A DNA stretch of 64,000 bases from the NCBI RefSeq assembly GCF_025837095.1, contig NZ_CP107551.1, forward strand, positions 974,352 to 1,038,351, in the 5' to 3' direction. The notes under the pieces were generated by a model. The model made no database searches, was not told the origin of the DNA, and saw nothing but the letters and a program-made list of their open reading frames with translations. Within the stretch, counting starts at the first letter, position 1, and the number at the start of each line of letters is the position of its first letter. The stretch is from Rhodococcus sp. Z13. Its GTDB lineage: Bacteria > Actinomycetota > Actinomycetes > Mycobacteriales > Mycobacteriaceae. The translations under genes were made by a program, and so were the position numbers. Of this stretch, positions 55,210 to 64,000 are shown piece after piece.

Positions 55210-55839
55210 TCACGTCGCGGTGGCCTCGGTGAGCCAGCGCACCAACGGCCGGAACTCGCGCCAGGCGGAACGGACCTCGTCGAGGGTGCGCGGGCTGTCG
55301 ATCCACGGCGGGGACACCTCGGTGCGTCCCGCCCAGATGGACCGGTGCCGCATCAGCTCGATGCGCGGATGATCGGGATCGACACCGCGCGGCCGGGTCT
55401 TGAGCCGGTTCCCGCCGATCTCGTAACCGGCGCGTTCGAGCTTGCGCACGATCCTCGTGAGCCCGGGGCCGCGCCGTTCGTGGTCGACGGCCTCCCGATA
55501 GGCGGCGATCTGCGCGGAGGAGGCGTCGAACATTCCGCCCGCCACCCGGAGTCCGGCGGCGTTGATCTCGACGTAGTAGCCGACGCTCCCCGCGGTCGCC
55601 ACATAGCCGCCCTGGTGTGTCTTGTAGGGCAGCTTGTCCTTGCTGAACCGCACGTCCCGGTAGGGGCGGAAGATCTTGCCCTCCCCGAACTCCTCCTCGA
55701 GTTCGGCGAGCAGGGCAAGCATCGGGCCGCGCACGCAGTCGTCGTAGACGGCCTTGTGCGCGGCCCAGAACGTCTTGCTGTTGTCGGCCTCGAGATCGTC
55801 GTAGAAGTCGAGTGCCGCGACGGGGAATCCGGTGAACAC
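55210..55839 (-). CDS. DUF2461 family protein
   Basis: A 209-residue protein matching DUF2461: ALDFYDDLEADNSKTFWAAHKAVYDD near 10-35 (key residues FxxxLxxxNxxxWF), FGEGKIFRPYRDVRFSKDKLPYKTHQGG near 50-75 and GYYVEINAAGLRVAGGMF. The C-terminal part ends with RPLVRWLTEATAT. Function is unknown. No motif for catalysis is recognised. GTG 55839 lies 34 bp downstream of the prsA stop on the same strand, so it could be a late member of the glmU-prsA transcript. Confidence 0.9.
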   Translation of the reverse strand: MFTGFPVAALDFYDDLEADNSKTFWAAHKAVYDDCVRGPMLALLAELEEEFGEGKIFRPYRDVRFSKDKLPYKTHQGGYVATAGSVGYYVEINAAGLRVAGGMFDASSAQIAAYREAVDHERRGPGLTRIVRKLERAGYEIGGNRLKTRPRGVDPDHPRIELMRHRSIWAGRTEVSPPWIDSPRTLDEVRSAWREFRPLVRWLTEATAT

Positions 55840-55872
55840 CCGGACAGTGTGCCCCGTCGTGGGACCGATCGG

Positions 55873-56850
55873 TCAGGCGACCCCGTTGAACAGCGAGGTC
55901 ACCGAACCGTTCTCGAACACCTCCCGGATCGTCTGCGCGAGCAGCGGCGCGATCGACAGCACCGTGAGGGAGTCGAACTGCTTCTCCGCGGGGATCGGCA
56001 GCGTGTTGGTGACGATGACCTCCCGGGCACCGCACGCGGCGAGGCGCTCGGCGGCCGGATCGGAGAGCACACCGTGGGTGGCGGCGATGATGACGTCGCC
56101 CGCGCCGGCCTCCTTGAGGATCTTCACGGCGCCGGCGATGGTGCCGCCGGTGTCGATCATGTCGTCGATCAGGATGCAGGTGCGGCCCTCGACCTCACCG
56201 ACCACGCGGTTCGACTTGACCTGGTTCGGGACCAGCGGGTCGCGGGTCTTGTGGATGAACGCCAGCGGGGCGCCGCCGAGGGTGTCGGCCCACTTCTCGG
56301 CGACACGGACACGACCGGAGTCGGGGGAGACGACGGCGATGTTCTCGACGCCGTACTTGCCGCGGATGTACTCGGCGAGCTGACCCTGCGCGTGCATGTG
56401 GTCGACCGGGCCGTCGAAGAAGCCCTGGATCTGATCGGTGTGCAGGTCGACCGTGATGATGCGGTCGGCGCCGGCGGTCTTGAGCAGATCGGCGATCAGG
56501 CGGGCGGAGATGGGCTCGCGGCCGCGGTGCTTCTTGTCCTGGCGAGCGTAGGGGTAGAACGGCAGGATGGCGGTGATGCGCTTGGCCGAGCCACGCTTGA
56601 GCGCATCGATCATGATGAGCTGCTCCATGACCCACTGGTTCAGCGGGAACGGGTGGCTCTGCAGCACGAACGCGTCCGAACCGCGCACCGATTCCTCGAA
56701 GCGCACGAACGTCTCACCGTTCGCGAAGTCCCGCGCGGTCTGCGGGGTGAGGGGAACGCCCAGTTCCTTCGCGACCTGCTCCGCCAGCTCGGGATGGGCC
56801 CGGCCGGAGAAGAGCATCAGGTTCTTCTGGTTGTCGATCCAATTGGTCAC
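55873..56850 (-). CDS. prs: Ribose-phosphate pyrophosphokinase
   Basis: A 325-residue enzyme making PRPP from ribose-5-phosphate and ATP for purine, pyrimidine, histidine and NAD synthesis and for the arabinan donor decaprenylphosphoryl arabinose. Motifs: [20 protein letters not shown], the catalytic flexible-loop region [33 protein letters not shown] (metal), and the PRPP loop [14 protein letters not shown] near 225. GTG 56850 overlaps the glmU stop by 4 bp, so the two are co-translated, as in Rv1017c-Rv1018c. Confidence 0.97.
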   Translation of the reverse strand: MTNWIDNQKNLMLFSGRAHPELAEQVAKELGVPLTPQTARDFANGETFVRFEESVRGSDAFVLQSHPFPLNQWVMEQLIMIDALKRGSAKRITAILPFYPYARQDKKHRGREPISARLIADLLKTAGADRIITVDLHTDQIQGFFDGPVDHMHAQGQLAEYIRGKYGVENIAVVSPDSGRVRVAEKWADTLGGAPLAFIHKTRDPLVPNQVKSNRVVGEVEGRTCILIDDMIDTGGTIAGAVKILKEAGAGDVIIAATHGVLSDPAAERLAACGAREVIVTNTLPIPAEKQFDSLTVLSIAPLLAQTIREVFENGSVTSLFNGVA

Positions 56851-58322
56851 GGGTTCTGGCCGTCCTTCTGCCGATCGTGGTCGTGCTGCTGCTGTGCTCG
56901 GGATGCTGCCTCGGCAGCGGGGGTACCGGCGCGATTGCGTTGGACCCACCCTTCAATATTGCGCTGTGGCGTACCCGACACCGCGAGCGCCCCCGGTGGG
57001 ACGTCCCGGCGGAGTACGGTCCCGGCGCCCGTGTAGGCGCCGTCGCCGACCGTCACCGGTGCGACGAACATGGTGTCGGAGCCCGTGCGCACGTGGGATC
57101 CGACGACCGTGCGGTACTTGTTCACCCCGTCGTAGTTGACGAACACGCTCGACGCCCCGATGTTGGAGTGCTCACCGATCTCCGCGTCGCCGACGTAGGT
57201 GAGATGGGGGACCTTCGAATGCGCCCCGATCTGCGCGTTCTTGGTCTCGACGAAGGTGCCGAGCTTGCCGCCCTCACCCAGTTCGGTGCCGGGGCGCAGG
57301 TAGGTGAACGGCCCGACCGTGGCACGCTCGCCGATCACCGAGTCGGAGCCGTGGGTACGCACCACGGAGGCACCGGCGCCGACCCGCACGTTCGTCAGGG
57401 TGGTGTCGGGGCCGATCTCGGCGTCGTCGGCGATCACCGTGCGGCCGTGCAGCTGCACACCGGGATGGAGGGTGACGTCGCTGCCGAGTACCACCTCGAC
57501 GTCGATCCGCGTGGTGGCGGGGTCGACGACCGTGACGCCCTCGCGCATCCACCGCTCGAGCACCCGCCGGTTGAGCTCGGTGGACAGGGCGGCGAGCTGG
57601 ACGCGGTCGTTGACGCCGGAGACCTGCACGGCGTCGGCGGTGCGCAACCCGCGGACGGCCAGACCGTCGGCGCGGGCGATGTGCACCACGTCGGTCAGGT
57701 ACAGCTCGCCCTGGGTGTTGTCGTCGTCGAGCCGGCCGAGGGCCGACCTCAGCGCGGCCGCGTCGAAGGCGTACACACCGGTGTTGATCTCCCGGATCGC
57801 GCGTTGCTCGTCGGTGGCGTCCTTCTCCTCGACGATCGCGGCGACCTCGCCGTCGTCGGTGCGGACGATCCGCCCGTAGCCGGTGGGTGCGTCCACGGTG
57901 GTGGTCAGCACGGTCACGGCGGCGGGGGAGGGATCGGTGTGGGCGGTGAGCAGGTCGCGCAGGGTGTCGGTGCCCAGCAGCGGCACGTCGCCGGCGGTGA
58001 CGACGACCGTGCCGTCGAAGCCGTCCGGCAGCGCGTTCAGCCCGCACTCGACGGCGTGGCCGGTGCCGCGCTGCTCCTCCTGCACCGTGACGGTGATGCC
58101 GGTGCCGAGCTCGGCGGCGATCGTCTCGACCGCTGCGGAGACCTGCTCGCGCTGGTGGCCGACGACCGTGACGAGGTGGTCGGGCCCGAGCGCGGCGACG
58201 GCGTGGAGGGAGTGTGCGAGCATCGTGCGTCCGCCCAGTTCGTGCAGCACCTTGGGGGTCTTCGACCGCATCCGCGTTCCCGCTCCGGCCGCCAGCACGA
58301 TGATCGCGGTCTGCACCTGCAT
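56847..58322 (-). CDS. glmU: Bifunctional N-acetylglucosamine-1-phosphate uridyltransferase / glucosamine-1-phosphate acetyltransferase
   Basis: A 491-residue two-domain enzyme making UDP-GlcNAc for peptidoglycan. The uridyltransferase domain starts with [21 protein letters not shown] near 8, and [11 protein letters not shown] and TAGDVPLLG follow. The C-terminal left-handed beta-helix (from about 260) has hexapeptide repeats, then [22 protein letters not shown] with the acetyl-CoA part [15 protein letters not shown]. An extra C-terminal tail of about 30 residues, charged and Gln-rich ([15 protein letters not shown]), overlaps prs by 4 bp. ATG 58322 follows GAGGGAGCTGG. Confidence 0.97.
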   Translation of the reverse strand: MQVQTAIIVLAAGAGTRMRSKTPKVLHELGGRTMLAHSLHAVAALGPDHLVTVVGHQREQVSAAVETIAAELGTGITVTVQEEQRGTGHAVECGLNALPDGFDGTVVVTAGDVPLLGTDTLRDLLTAHTDPSPAAVTVLTTTVDAPTGYGRIVRTDDGEVAAIVEEKDATDEQRAIREINTGVYAFDAAALRSALGRLDDDNTQGELYLTDVVHIARADGLAVRGLRTADAVQVSGVNDRVQLAALSTELNRRVLERWMREGVTVVDPATTRIDVEVVLGSDVTLHPGVQLHGRTVIADDAEIGPDTTLTNVRVGAGASVVRTHGSDSVIGERATVGPFTYLRPGTELGEGGKLGTFVETKNAQIGAHSKVPHLTYVGDAEIGEHSNIGASSVFVNYDGVNKYRTVVGSHVRTGSDTMFVAPVTVGDGAYTGAGTVLRRDVPPGALAVSGTPQRNIEGWVQRNRAGTPAAEAASRAQQQHDHDRQKDGQNP

Positions 58323-58370
58323 CCAGCTCCCTCGACACGATTTCGGCACGCCGGTCGGACCGCGTGCACA

Positions 58371-58390
58371 CGGGGAGCATCGGCTCCCCG
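58371..58390 (-). terminator. Hairpin after tRNA-Gln
   Basis: CGGGGAGC and GCTCCCCG form an 8-bp stem with an ATCG loop, 12 bp downstream of the tRNA 3' end on the minus strand and upstream of glmU. Confidence 0.55.
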
Positions 58391-58402
58391 GGATGGTTCC
58401 CG

Positions 58403-58474
58403 CTCCGCCGCCAGGACTCGAACCTGAACTATCTGAACCAAAATCAGAGGTGCTGCCGATTACACCACGGCGGA
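58403..58474 (-). tRNA. tRNA-Gln (anticodon TTG)
   Basis: The minus strand folds as a tRNA. The acceptor arm is TCCGCCG (58474-58468) with CGGCGGA (58410-58404). The anticodon stem is TCTGA/TCAGA around TTTTGGT, giving anticodon TTG. The T arm carries GTTCGAGTC. The discriminator base is G, as expected for glutamine. CCA is not encoded. It lies between glmU and the tetR gene, the usual place in mycobacteria as I recall. Confidence 0.93.
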
Positions 58475-58619
58475 TCGCCACACCCCTGCGACGCTCGGCC
58501 GGCAGGCGTGCGTCCCTGATCCTCGCACGAGAAGGCGTCGAGGTCGAACGTGGGGGTCGCGGTGTCGGGACTGGATAGGCTGTCGAACGATCCCAGTACG
58601 TCCCGTCGAAGGAGGACCC

Positions 58620-59276
58620 GTGTCGCAGGCGTCGCAGAAGCGGACCGAGCGCACTCCGCGGATCCGGATGACGGGCACGCAGCGCCGGGAGCAACTCATC
58701 GAGATCGGCCGCGCCCTGTTCGCCGAGCGCGGCTACGAGGGCGCCTCCATAGAGGAGATAGCCCAGCGGGCGCAGGTGTCCAAGCCCGTCGTCTACGAGC
58801 ACTTCGGCGGCAAGGAGGGTCTCTACGCGGTGGTCGTGGACCGCGAGATGACCATCCTCATGTCGATGGTCACCGAGAGCCTGACCCGCAACCGCTCGCG
58901 GATCCGGGTGGAGCGGGCGGCCCTGGCCCTGCTCACCTACATCGAGGAACGCACCGACGGCTTCCGCATCCTCGTGCGCGACTCGCCGATGTCCGCGGAG
59001 GAGGGCACCTATTCGAGCCTGCTCAACGAGGCGATGCGGCAGGTGGGGGAGCTGCTGTCCGGTGACTTCTCGCGGCGGGGCCTGAACCCGGACTTCGCCC
59101 CGCTCTACGCCCAGGCCCTCGTCGGCATGGTCGCGACCACCGCGACGTGGTGGCTCGACCGGCGCACCCCCTCGAAGGAGGAGGTCGCCGCGCACCTGGT
59201 CAATCTGTGCTGGAACGGGCTGATGGCGCTGGAGGCCGACCCGAAGCTCGGTGATCCGCCCGCCCCCTCCGCATGA
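58620..59276 (+). CDS. TetR-family regulator (Rv1019-like)
   Basis: A 218-residue TetR protein. The HTH is at about 20-68 ([21 protein letters not shown], then [25 protein letters not shown]), followed by a helical ligand domain. GTG 58620 has the strong site AAGGAGG at 58609-58615. Position between glmU/tRNA-Gln and mfd matches the Rv1019 gene, which in M. tuberculosis is an autoregulated TetR repressor, if I recall rightly. The target here is not shown. Confidence 0.92.
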   Translation: MSQASQKRTERTPRIRMTGTQRREQLIEIGRALFAERGYEGASIEEIAQRAQVSKPVVYEHFGGKEGLYAVVVDREMTILMSMVTESLTRNRSRIRVERAALALLTYIEERTDGFRILVRDSPMSAEEGTYSSLLNEAMRQVGELLSGDFSRRGLNPDFAPLYAQALVGMVATTATWWLDRRTPSKEEVAAHLVNLCWNGLMALEADPKLGDPPAPSA

Positions 59277-59315
59277 TCACCCCCGATCACCGTTCGTTCC
59301 CACGTCACAGGTAAG

Positions 59316-59323
59316 TAACGTTA
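59316..59323. promoter_or_regulatory. TAACGTTA palindrome before the receptor-like tetR gene
   Basis: An 8-bp perfect palindrome (TAACGTTA) in an AT-rich patch, 33 bp before the chosen start at 59356. It may be part of an operator for autoregulation and contains a -10-like TAACGT. Weak evidence. Confidence 0.35.
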
Positions 59324-59355
59324 TTGTGGACCGAGGGAGCGAGAAGGCGGGGACG

Positions 59356-59997
59356 GTGGGACGACAGGTACGCGCGGAGGCCACGCGCGAAGCGGTGCTG
59401 CAGGGGGCCGCGCAGGTGTTCGCGCGTGACGGATACGCCGAGGCCAATCTGACCGACATCCTCCGGGAGGCAGGCGTCACCAAGGGAGCGATGTACTTCC
59501 ACTTCGCGTCCAAGGAGGAACTCGCCCGCGGCGTGATCGACGCCGGATTCGTGCGCTTCGCCGCCGCCGCCGAGACGAAGATGGACCGGCGGTCGCCGGC
59601 CCTCGAGACGATGATCGACCTGTCCGTCCTGCACGTCGACATGTCCGCGACCGACCCGATGGTGCGGGCCATGTTCCGTCTGCTGTTCGAGATCGGCGAC
59701 TACAGCGGCACCGAGCACCGGCCCTTCGAGGTGTGGCAGCGCACGCTCGAGGAACTCGGCCGCCGGGCCGCCCGGGAGGGCGACCTCGTCGCGCACGTCG
59801 ACCCCGAGCCCGTGGCGACCCTGATGCTCGAACAGGCGATGGGCGCCCGCATCGTCTCGAGCGCCCTCGGCTGGACCGAACGGCTCGCCGAGCAGACCGG
59901 AGTGATGTGGCGGATGATCCTGTCCGCGATGGTGCCGCCCGGCAAGCTCGACTACTTCACCCAGTTCGTCGAGCACCGCCTGCGGACCCAGTCGTGA
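59356..59997 (+). CDS. TetR regulator resembling gamma-butyrolactone receptors (ScbR/ArpA type)
   Basis: A 213-residue TetR-fold regulator. The HTH RAEATREAVLQGAAQVFARDGYAEANL, kept here to key residues RAEATR, AAxVFxxxGY and DILREAGVTKGAMYFHFASKEELA, is close to the autoregulator-receptor pattern of Streptomyces ScbR/ArpA. The ligand domain (about 60-213) has LSVLHVDMSATDPMVRAMFRLLFEIGDY. Start GTG 59356 has GAAGGCGGGGAC in front; GTG 59326, ten codons upstream, is the alternative and suits a leaderless message. It overlaps the HTH gene by 4 bp (GTGA at 59994-59997). A butyrolactone-type ligand in Rhodococcus is plausible but no synthase gene is seen here. Confidence 0.85.
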   Translation: MGRQVRAEATREAVLQGAAQVFARDGYAEANLTDILREAGVTKGAMYFHFASKEELARGVIDAGFVRFAAAAETKMDRRSPALETMIDLSVLHVDMSATDPMVRAMFRLLFEIGDYSGTEHRPFEVWQRTLEELGRRAAREGDLVAHVDPEPVATLMLEQAMGARIVSSALGWTERLAEQTGVMWRMILSAMVPPGKLDYFTQFVEHRLRTQS

Positions 59998-60323
59998 GGT
60001 TCGGGCCCTTCACCGCCGGCGAGGCACCCGCTGCGCTGGAGAACCTGCTCGGCGAACTCGGCCCCGACACCGCGGTGACCATCGGCACCGTCCCCGCCCT
60101 GCTCACCATCCCGCAGGCCGCCGACGTGCTCGGCTGCTCCCGCGCGCACGTCGCCCGTCTCGTCGACACCGGCGCGCTCGCCGCGGAGTTCCACGGCCTG
60201 CACCGCCGGGTCGCTCGCTCCGACGTCCTCGCTCTCGCCGAACGCCGGGCGCAGGTCGTCGCGGAGGTGCTCGACAATCTCGCCGACCTCGCCCACCGTG
60301 AAGGGCTGTACGACCCGTTCTGA
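59994..60323 (+). CDS. Excisionase-type HTH protein upstream of a PIN-like gene
   Basis: A 109-residue DNA-binding protein. The second half has a MerR/excisionase HTH: TIPQAADVLGCSRAHVARLVDTGAL, key residues LTIPQAADxLGxSRxxVxRLxxxG, then EFHGLHRRVARSDVLALAERRAQ. The first 45 residues (GPFTAGEAPAALENLLGELG) may bind a partner. GTG 59994 overlaps the tetR stop. In toxin-antitoxin pairs this type of HTH protein is the antitoxin and the PIN protein the toxin; the PIN-like gene follows after 50 bp. No phage genes nearby, so not an excisionase of a phage. Confidence 0.85.
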   Translation: MRFGPFTAGEAPAALENLLGELGPDTAVTIGTVPALLTIPQAADVLGCSRAHVARLVDTGALAAEFHGLHRRVARSDVLALAERRAQVVAEVLDNLADLAHREGLYDPF

Positions 60324-60373
60324 TCCCGCCGGGCCGGGCGGAACCGACTTTTCTCGACGACGAAGGGGGACCG

Positions 60374-60997
60374 ATGCCGGTTCGGGTGGTGCTCGGCGCG
60401 ACGATGCTCTCCCGTCCCCGCCTGCGGGACGTGGCCCTGGCCCTCGCCGAAGACGGGCTGTACCAACCCTATTGGAGCGACGGCATCATCGCCGAGGTCG
60501 ACCGCCGACTCCCACCGGAACTCCCGCGCCCCACCCGCGACTTCCTCTTCGCCGAACTCGACCGTGCCTTCCCCGACGCCCGCGTCGTCTGGCCCACCAC
60601 GGTGCTGCGCGAGGTACCGCACGTCACCGACCCCAAGGAGACCCACATCGTCTCCGTCGCGCTGCTCAGCCACGCCGATGCCGTCGTCACCACCGACCCC
60701 GCCATCGCCGCGGCCCTCGAACGGTCGGGGATCGAGTCGTGGACCCCCGACGCCTTCGTCACCTTCGCCCTCGATGCCGACCCCGCCCGCACCCGCGCCT
60801 CCCTGCTGCGGATGGTGCGCCGCCGCTGGCTCACCCCCGACGAACGCCGCGACGACCCCGGCGACGAGGGGCTGCTCGCCCGGTTGTCCGACTGGGCACG
60901 GGGTTCCCTCGGTGACAGCAGCGCCGATCTCCTCGCGCCCCGCCGCGGTGACGGAAGCGCGCCCCGCCGCGGTGACGCGGTCGGGGGACCGGAATAG
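60374..60997 (+). CDS. PIN-domain-like protein with an altered active site
   Basis: A 207-residue protein of the PIN ribonuclease fold, likely the toxin-like partner of the upstream HTH protein. PIN-like parts: [44 protein letters not shown], kept to its key residues, and [25 protein letters not shown]. The first catalytic aspartate of PIN proteins (VLDA...) is here Gly8 (VVLGATM), while the later acidic residues ([26 protein letters not shown]) remain. The C-terminus has a short repeat ([12 protein letters not shown]), from a 24-bp DNA duplication at 60935-60977. ATG 60374 follows GAAGGGGGACC. It may be inactive or noncanonical. Confidence 0.8.
   Translation: MPVRVVLGATMLSRPRLRDVALALAEDGLYQPYWSDGIIAEVDRRLPPELPRPTRDFLFAELDRAFPDARVVWPTTVLREVPHVTDPKETHIVSVALLSHADAVVTTDPAIAAALERSGIESWTPDAFVTFALDADPARTRASLLRMVRRRWLTPDERRDDPGDEGLLARLSDWARGSLGDSSADLLAPRRGDGSAPRRGDAVGGPE
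60935..60977. repeat. Two-copy 19-bp repeat inside the PIN-like gene
   Basis: GCGCCCCGCCGCGGTGACG occurs at 60935-60953 and 60959-60977 (24-bp period), encoding APRRGD twice near the C-terminus. Confidence 0.85.
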
Positions 60998-61038
60998 ACT
61001 CGACGAGGTTCTCGTCTCACACTCAGGAGCGCTCTCCC

Positions 61039-64000
61039 TTGTCTGCTGTGCCCCCGGCCGCCACCCCACTGTCCGGATTGGCGCGGATCGCGCTGGCCGA
61101 CGACCGACTGCGCAGGATCGGCGAGCTCGCCGGTTCCGCCGAGCAGGAGCTCGTCGCTCCGCCCGCCGTCCGCCCCTTCGTCACCGCGGCCCTGGCGGAG
61201 AAGGTTCCCGTCCTGGTGGTCACCGCCACCGGCCGCGAGGCCGACGACCTCACCGCCGAACTCACCGAGATGCTCGGCGGGGTCGTCGCACAGTTCCCCT
61301 CCTGGGAGACCCTGCCGCACGAGCGGCTGTCACCGAGCGCCGACACCGTCGGCCGCCGCCTGCAGGTGCTGCGGCGCCTGGCCCGGCCCGACGACCGGGA
61401 CCTCGGCCCCGAGCTGCGGGTCGTCGTCGCCACCGTCCGCTCGCTGGTGCAGCCGATGGCTCCCGGGCTCGGGGAGATCGAACCCGTCACGCTGCGGGTC
61501 GGTGCCGAACTCGACTTCGAGCAGCTGATCGAGCGACTCGTCGAGCTCGCCTACACCCGCGTCGACATGGTCGGCAAGCGCGGCGAGTTCGCGGTGCGCG
61601 GCGGCATCCTCGACCTGTTCCCGCCCACCGCCGACCACCCGGTCCGCGTCGAGTTCTGGGGCGACGAGATCACCGAACTGCGGTGCTTCTCCGTCGCCGA
61701 CCAGCGGTCCATCTCCGACGTCGACGTCCCGGTCGTCGTCGCCCCGCCCTGCCGTGAGCTGCTGCTCACCGACGAGGTCAAGGCCCGCGCCGCGCAGCTC
61801 GCGCAGGACAACCCCGCCGACGCGGCGCTCGTCGAGATGCTCGGCAAGATGGCCGAGGGCATCCCCGTCGAGGGCATGGAGGCGCTGCTGCCCGTGCTGC
61901 AGCCCGGCGAGCTGCAGCTGCTCACCGACGTGCTGCCCGCCGGCACCCACGTGCTCGTCTGCGACCCCGAGAAGGTCCGCACCCGCGCCGGTGACCTCGC
62001 CCGCACCGGCCAGGAGTTCCTCGAGGCGTCGTGGACGGCGGCGTCGATCGGCGGTGCCGCCCCGCTCGACACCTCCAACCTCAACGGGGTCGACGGGAAG
62101 GCGATCGACCTCGGTGCCTCCGCCTACCGGTCGCTGCGGCAGGTGCGTGAGGCCGCGCAGGCGGCCGGGCGGCCGTGGTGGACGCTGAGCCCGCTCGCCT
62201 CCGGTTCCGACACCGAGGTCGTCGTCGACGTCCAGCCCGCCCCGGAGGTCCGCGGCTCCGAAGAACTGCTGTCGATGCTGTTCGCGAACCTGCGGGCGCA
62301 CGTCACCACCGGCGGTCGCGCGGTGATCGTCGTGGCCGGTGCCGGCACCGCCGGCGGGTCCTCGAACGCCTGAAGGAGAACGAGGTCCCCGCCGCCGAAC
62401 TCGAGCCCGGCGCCGAACCGGTGCGCGGGCAGGTCGGTGTGCTCCGTGGCTGCCTCCACGACGGCATGGTCCTGCCCGGCAACGGTGACAACGTCGTGCC
62501 CGGCCTGGTGCTCGTCACCGAGGCCGATCTCACCGGCAACCGGGTCGTCACCGAGGGACGCAAGACCCCCGTCAAGCGCCGCAACCAGGTCGACCCGCTC
62601 GCCCTGAACGCCGGCGACTTCGTCGTCCACGACCAGCACGGCATCGGCAGGTTCGTCGAGATGGTCGAGCGCACCGTCGGCGGCGCGCGCCGCGAGTACC
62701 TCGTCATCGAGTACGCGCCCAGCAAGCGCGGCCAGCCCGGCGACCGACTGTTCGTCCCCATGGAACAACTCGACCAGCTCTCCCGCTACGTCGGTGGCGA
62801 GCTGCCGTCGATCAGCAAGCTCGGCGGCTCCGACTGGGCCAACACGAAGCGCAAGGCACGCAAGGCCGTTCGCGAGATCGCCGGCGAGCTGGTGCGGCTG
62901 TACGCGGCGCGGCAGGCCTCCCCGGGCCACGCCTTCGCCCCGGACACCCCGTGGCAGAAGGAGATGGAGGACGCCTTCCCGTTCACGGAGACCCAGGACC
63001 AGCTCACCGTCATCTCCGAGGTCAAGGCCGACATGGAGAAGCCGGTCCCGATGGACCGCGTCGTCATCGGCGACGTCGGCTACGGCAAGACCGAGATCGC
63101 GGTGCGCGCCGCCTTCAAGGCCGTGCAGGACGGCAAGCAGGTCGCGGTGCTCGTCCCCACCACGCTGCTCGCCCAGCAGCACCTGCAGACCTTCAGCGAA
63201 CGCATGGCGTCGTTCCCCGTCACCGTGAAGGGCTTGAGCCGCTTCACCGATGCCGCCGAGGCCCGCGAGGTGATCGAGGGTCTCGCCGACGGCACCGTCG
63301 ACGTCGTCGTCGGTACCCACCGGCTGCTGCAGACCGGCATCCGCTGGAAGGACCTCGGCCTCGTGATCGTCGACGAGGAACAGCGTTTCGGCGTCGAGCA
63401 CAAGGAACACATCAAGGCGCTGCGCACCCACGTCGACGTGCTCACCATGTCGGCCACCCCGATCCCGCGCACCCTGGAGATGAGCATGGCCGGCATCCGC
63501 GAGATGTCGACCATCCTCACCCCGCCGGAGGAACGCCACCCGATCCTCACCTACGTCGGTGCCTACAACGACAAGCAGGTCGCCGCCGCCATCCGCCGCG
63601 AGCTGCTCCGCGACGGCCAGGTCTTCTACGTCCACAACAGGGTGAGCTCGATCGACAAGGCCGCCAAGCGGATCCGTGATCTCGTGCCCGAGGCACGGGT
63701 CGCCGTCGCCCACGGCCAGATGAACGAGGACGCCCTCGAGAAGACCGTGCAGGGCTTCTGGGAGCGCGAGTTCGACGTGCTCGTGTGCACCACGATCGTC
63801 GAGACCGGCCTGGACATCTCCAACGCCAACACCCTCATCGTCGAACGCGCCGACACCCTCGGCCTGTCGCAGCTGCACCAGCTGCGCGGCCGCGTCGGTC
63901 GGTCGCGGGAACGCGGCTACGCCTACTTCCTGTACCCGCCGGAGAAGCCGCTCACCGAGACCGCCTACGACCGGCTCGCGACCATCTCGCAGAACTCCGA
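61039..64000 (+). pseudogene. mfd: mfd (transcription-repair coupling factor), frameshifted by an apparent one-base deletion and cut by the window end
   Basis: Mfd removes RNA polymerase stalled at DNA damage and recruits UvrA; it is about 1200 residues. Frame one (61039-62373, 444 residues) covers the N-terminal UvrB-like part ([44 protein letters not shown]). Near 62351-62357 the sequence reads GCCGGCGGGTCC where GCC GGC CGG GTC is expected, and the frame then stops at 62371. The downstream frame, 62358 to 64000, is open to the end and reads [16 protein letters not shown] and, further on, Walker [20 protein letters not shown] and [11 protein letters not shown]. Only one C needs restoring. 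A sequencing error is the most economical cause; otherwise this strain lacks Mfd. The start is TTG 61039, with AGGAGC at 61025-61030. Confidence 0.9.

Noticed and set aside
59994-60323. Phage excisionase
   Set aside because: The HTH is of the excisionase type, but no integrase or phage gene is near; the PIN-like neighbour suggests a different role.

Overview
The window is high-GC actinobacterial chromosome with many GTG starts, short 4-bp gene overlaps and leaderless promoters. Gene content points to Rhodococcus or a close Mycobacteriales relative. The conserved backbone runs pmt, rsmI, pabB, metG, tatD, rpfB, ksgA, ispE, an acyl-AMP ligase, pth, rplY, prsA, glmU, tRNA-Gln, tetR, mfd. From memory this is the order of the M. 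tuberculosis Rv1002c-Rv1020 segment. Lineage-specific blocks are inserted between the backbone genes.

Layout. 1-2.5 kb: end of a BCCT osmolyte transporter, a small protein carrying an inverted plus tandem repeat, and a YbjN-like protein. 2.5-5 kb: divergent protein mannosyltransferase and rsmI. 5-12 kb: an AGCS amino-acid symporter, a large STAND ATPase with 14 WD40 blades, and pabB. 12-15.3 kb: an ECF41-type sigma factor coupled to a flavoprotein, then a DUF2786 protein. 15.4-18 kb: divergent metG and tatD. 17.9-22.2 kb: maleylacetate-reductase-like enzyme, DoxX, an exported sulfatase and its formylglycine-generating enzyme. 22.4-29.4 kb: rpfB, ksgA, cold-shock protein, PtpB-like phosphatase, ispE behind a tandem-repeat array, an ABC-F protein, and a membrane protein behind a MerR-type promoter. 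29.5-36.6 kb: acyl-CoA catabolism operon with a TetR regulator, then small enzymes. 36.6-43.2 kb: an unknown protein, prfC, acyl-AMP ligase, alpha/beta hydrolase and homogentisate-dioxygenase-like protein. 43.2-44.5 kb: pth and rplY.

44.7-51.6 kb holds the ergothioneine genes egtABCD in a tightly overlapping operon. A divergent EgtE-like PLP enzyme lies upstream, with a four-copy 25-bp repeat array in the shared promoter region, and an MFS transporter follows egtD. 51.6-58.5 kb: a large LuxR-type ATPase regulator, a zinc-ribbon protein, a DUF2461 protein, prsA, glmU and tRNA-Gln. 58.6-64 kb: two TetR regulators, the second resembling gamma-butyrolactone receptors and coupled to an HTH protein and a PIN-like protein. 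mfd follows, broken by an apparent one-base deletion and running off the window.

The most interesting unexplained signals are: the set of short tandem arrays whose units contain small dyads, three of the four noncoding or coding arrays lying at gene starts; the strong candidate operators (ECF41, MerR, TetR, paired 17-bp arms before doxX); the receptor-HTH-PIN cassette with an atypical PIN active site; and the mfd frameshift.
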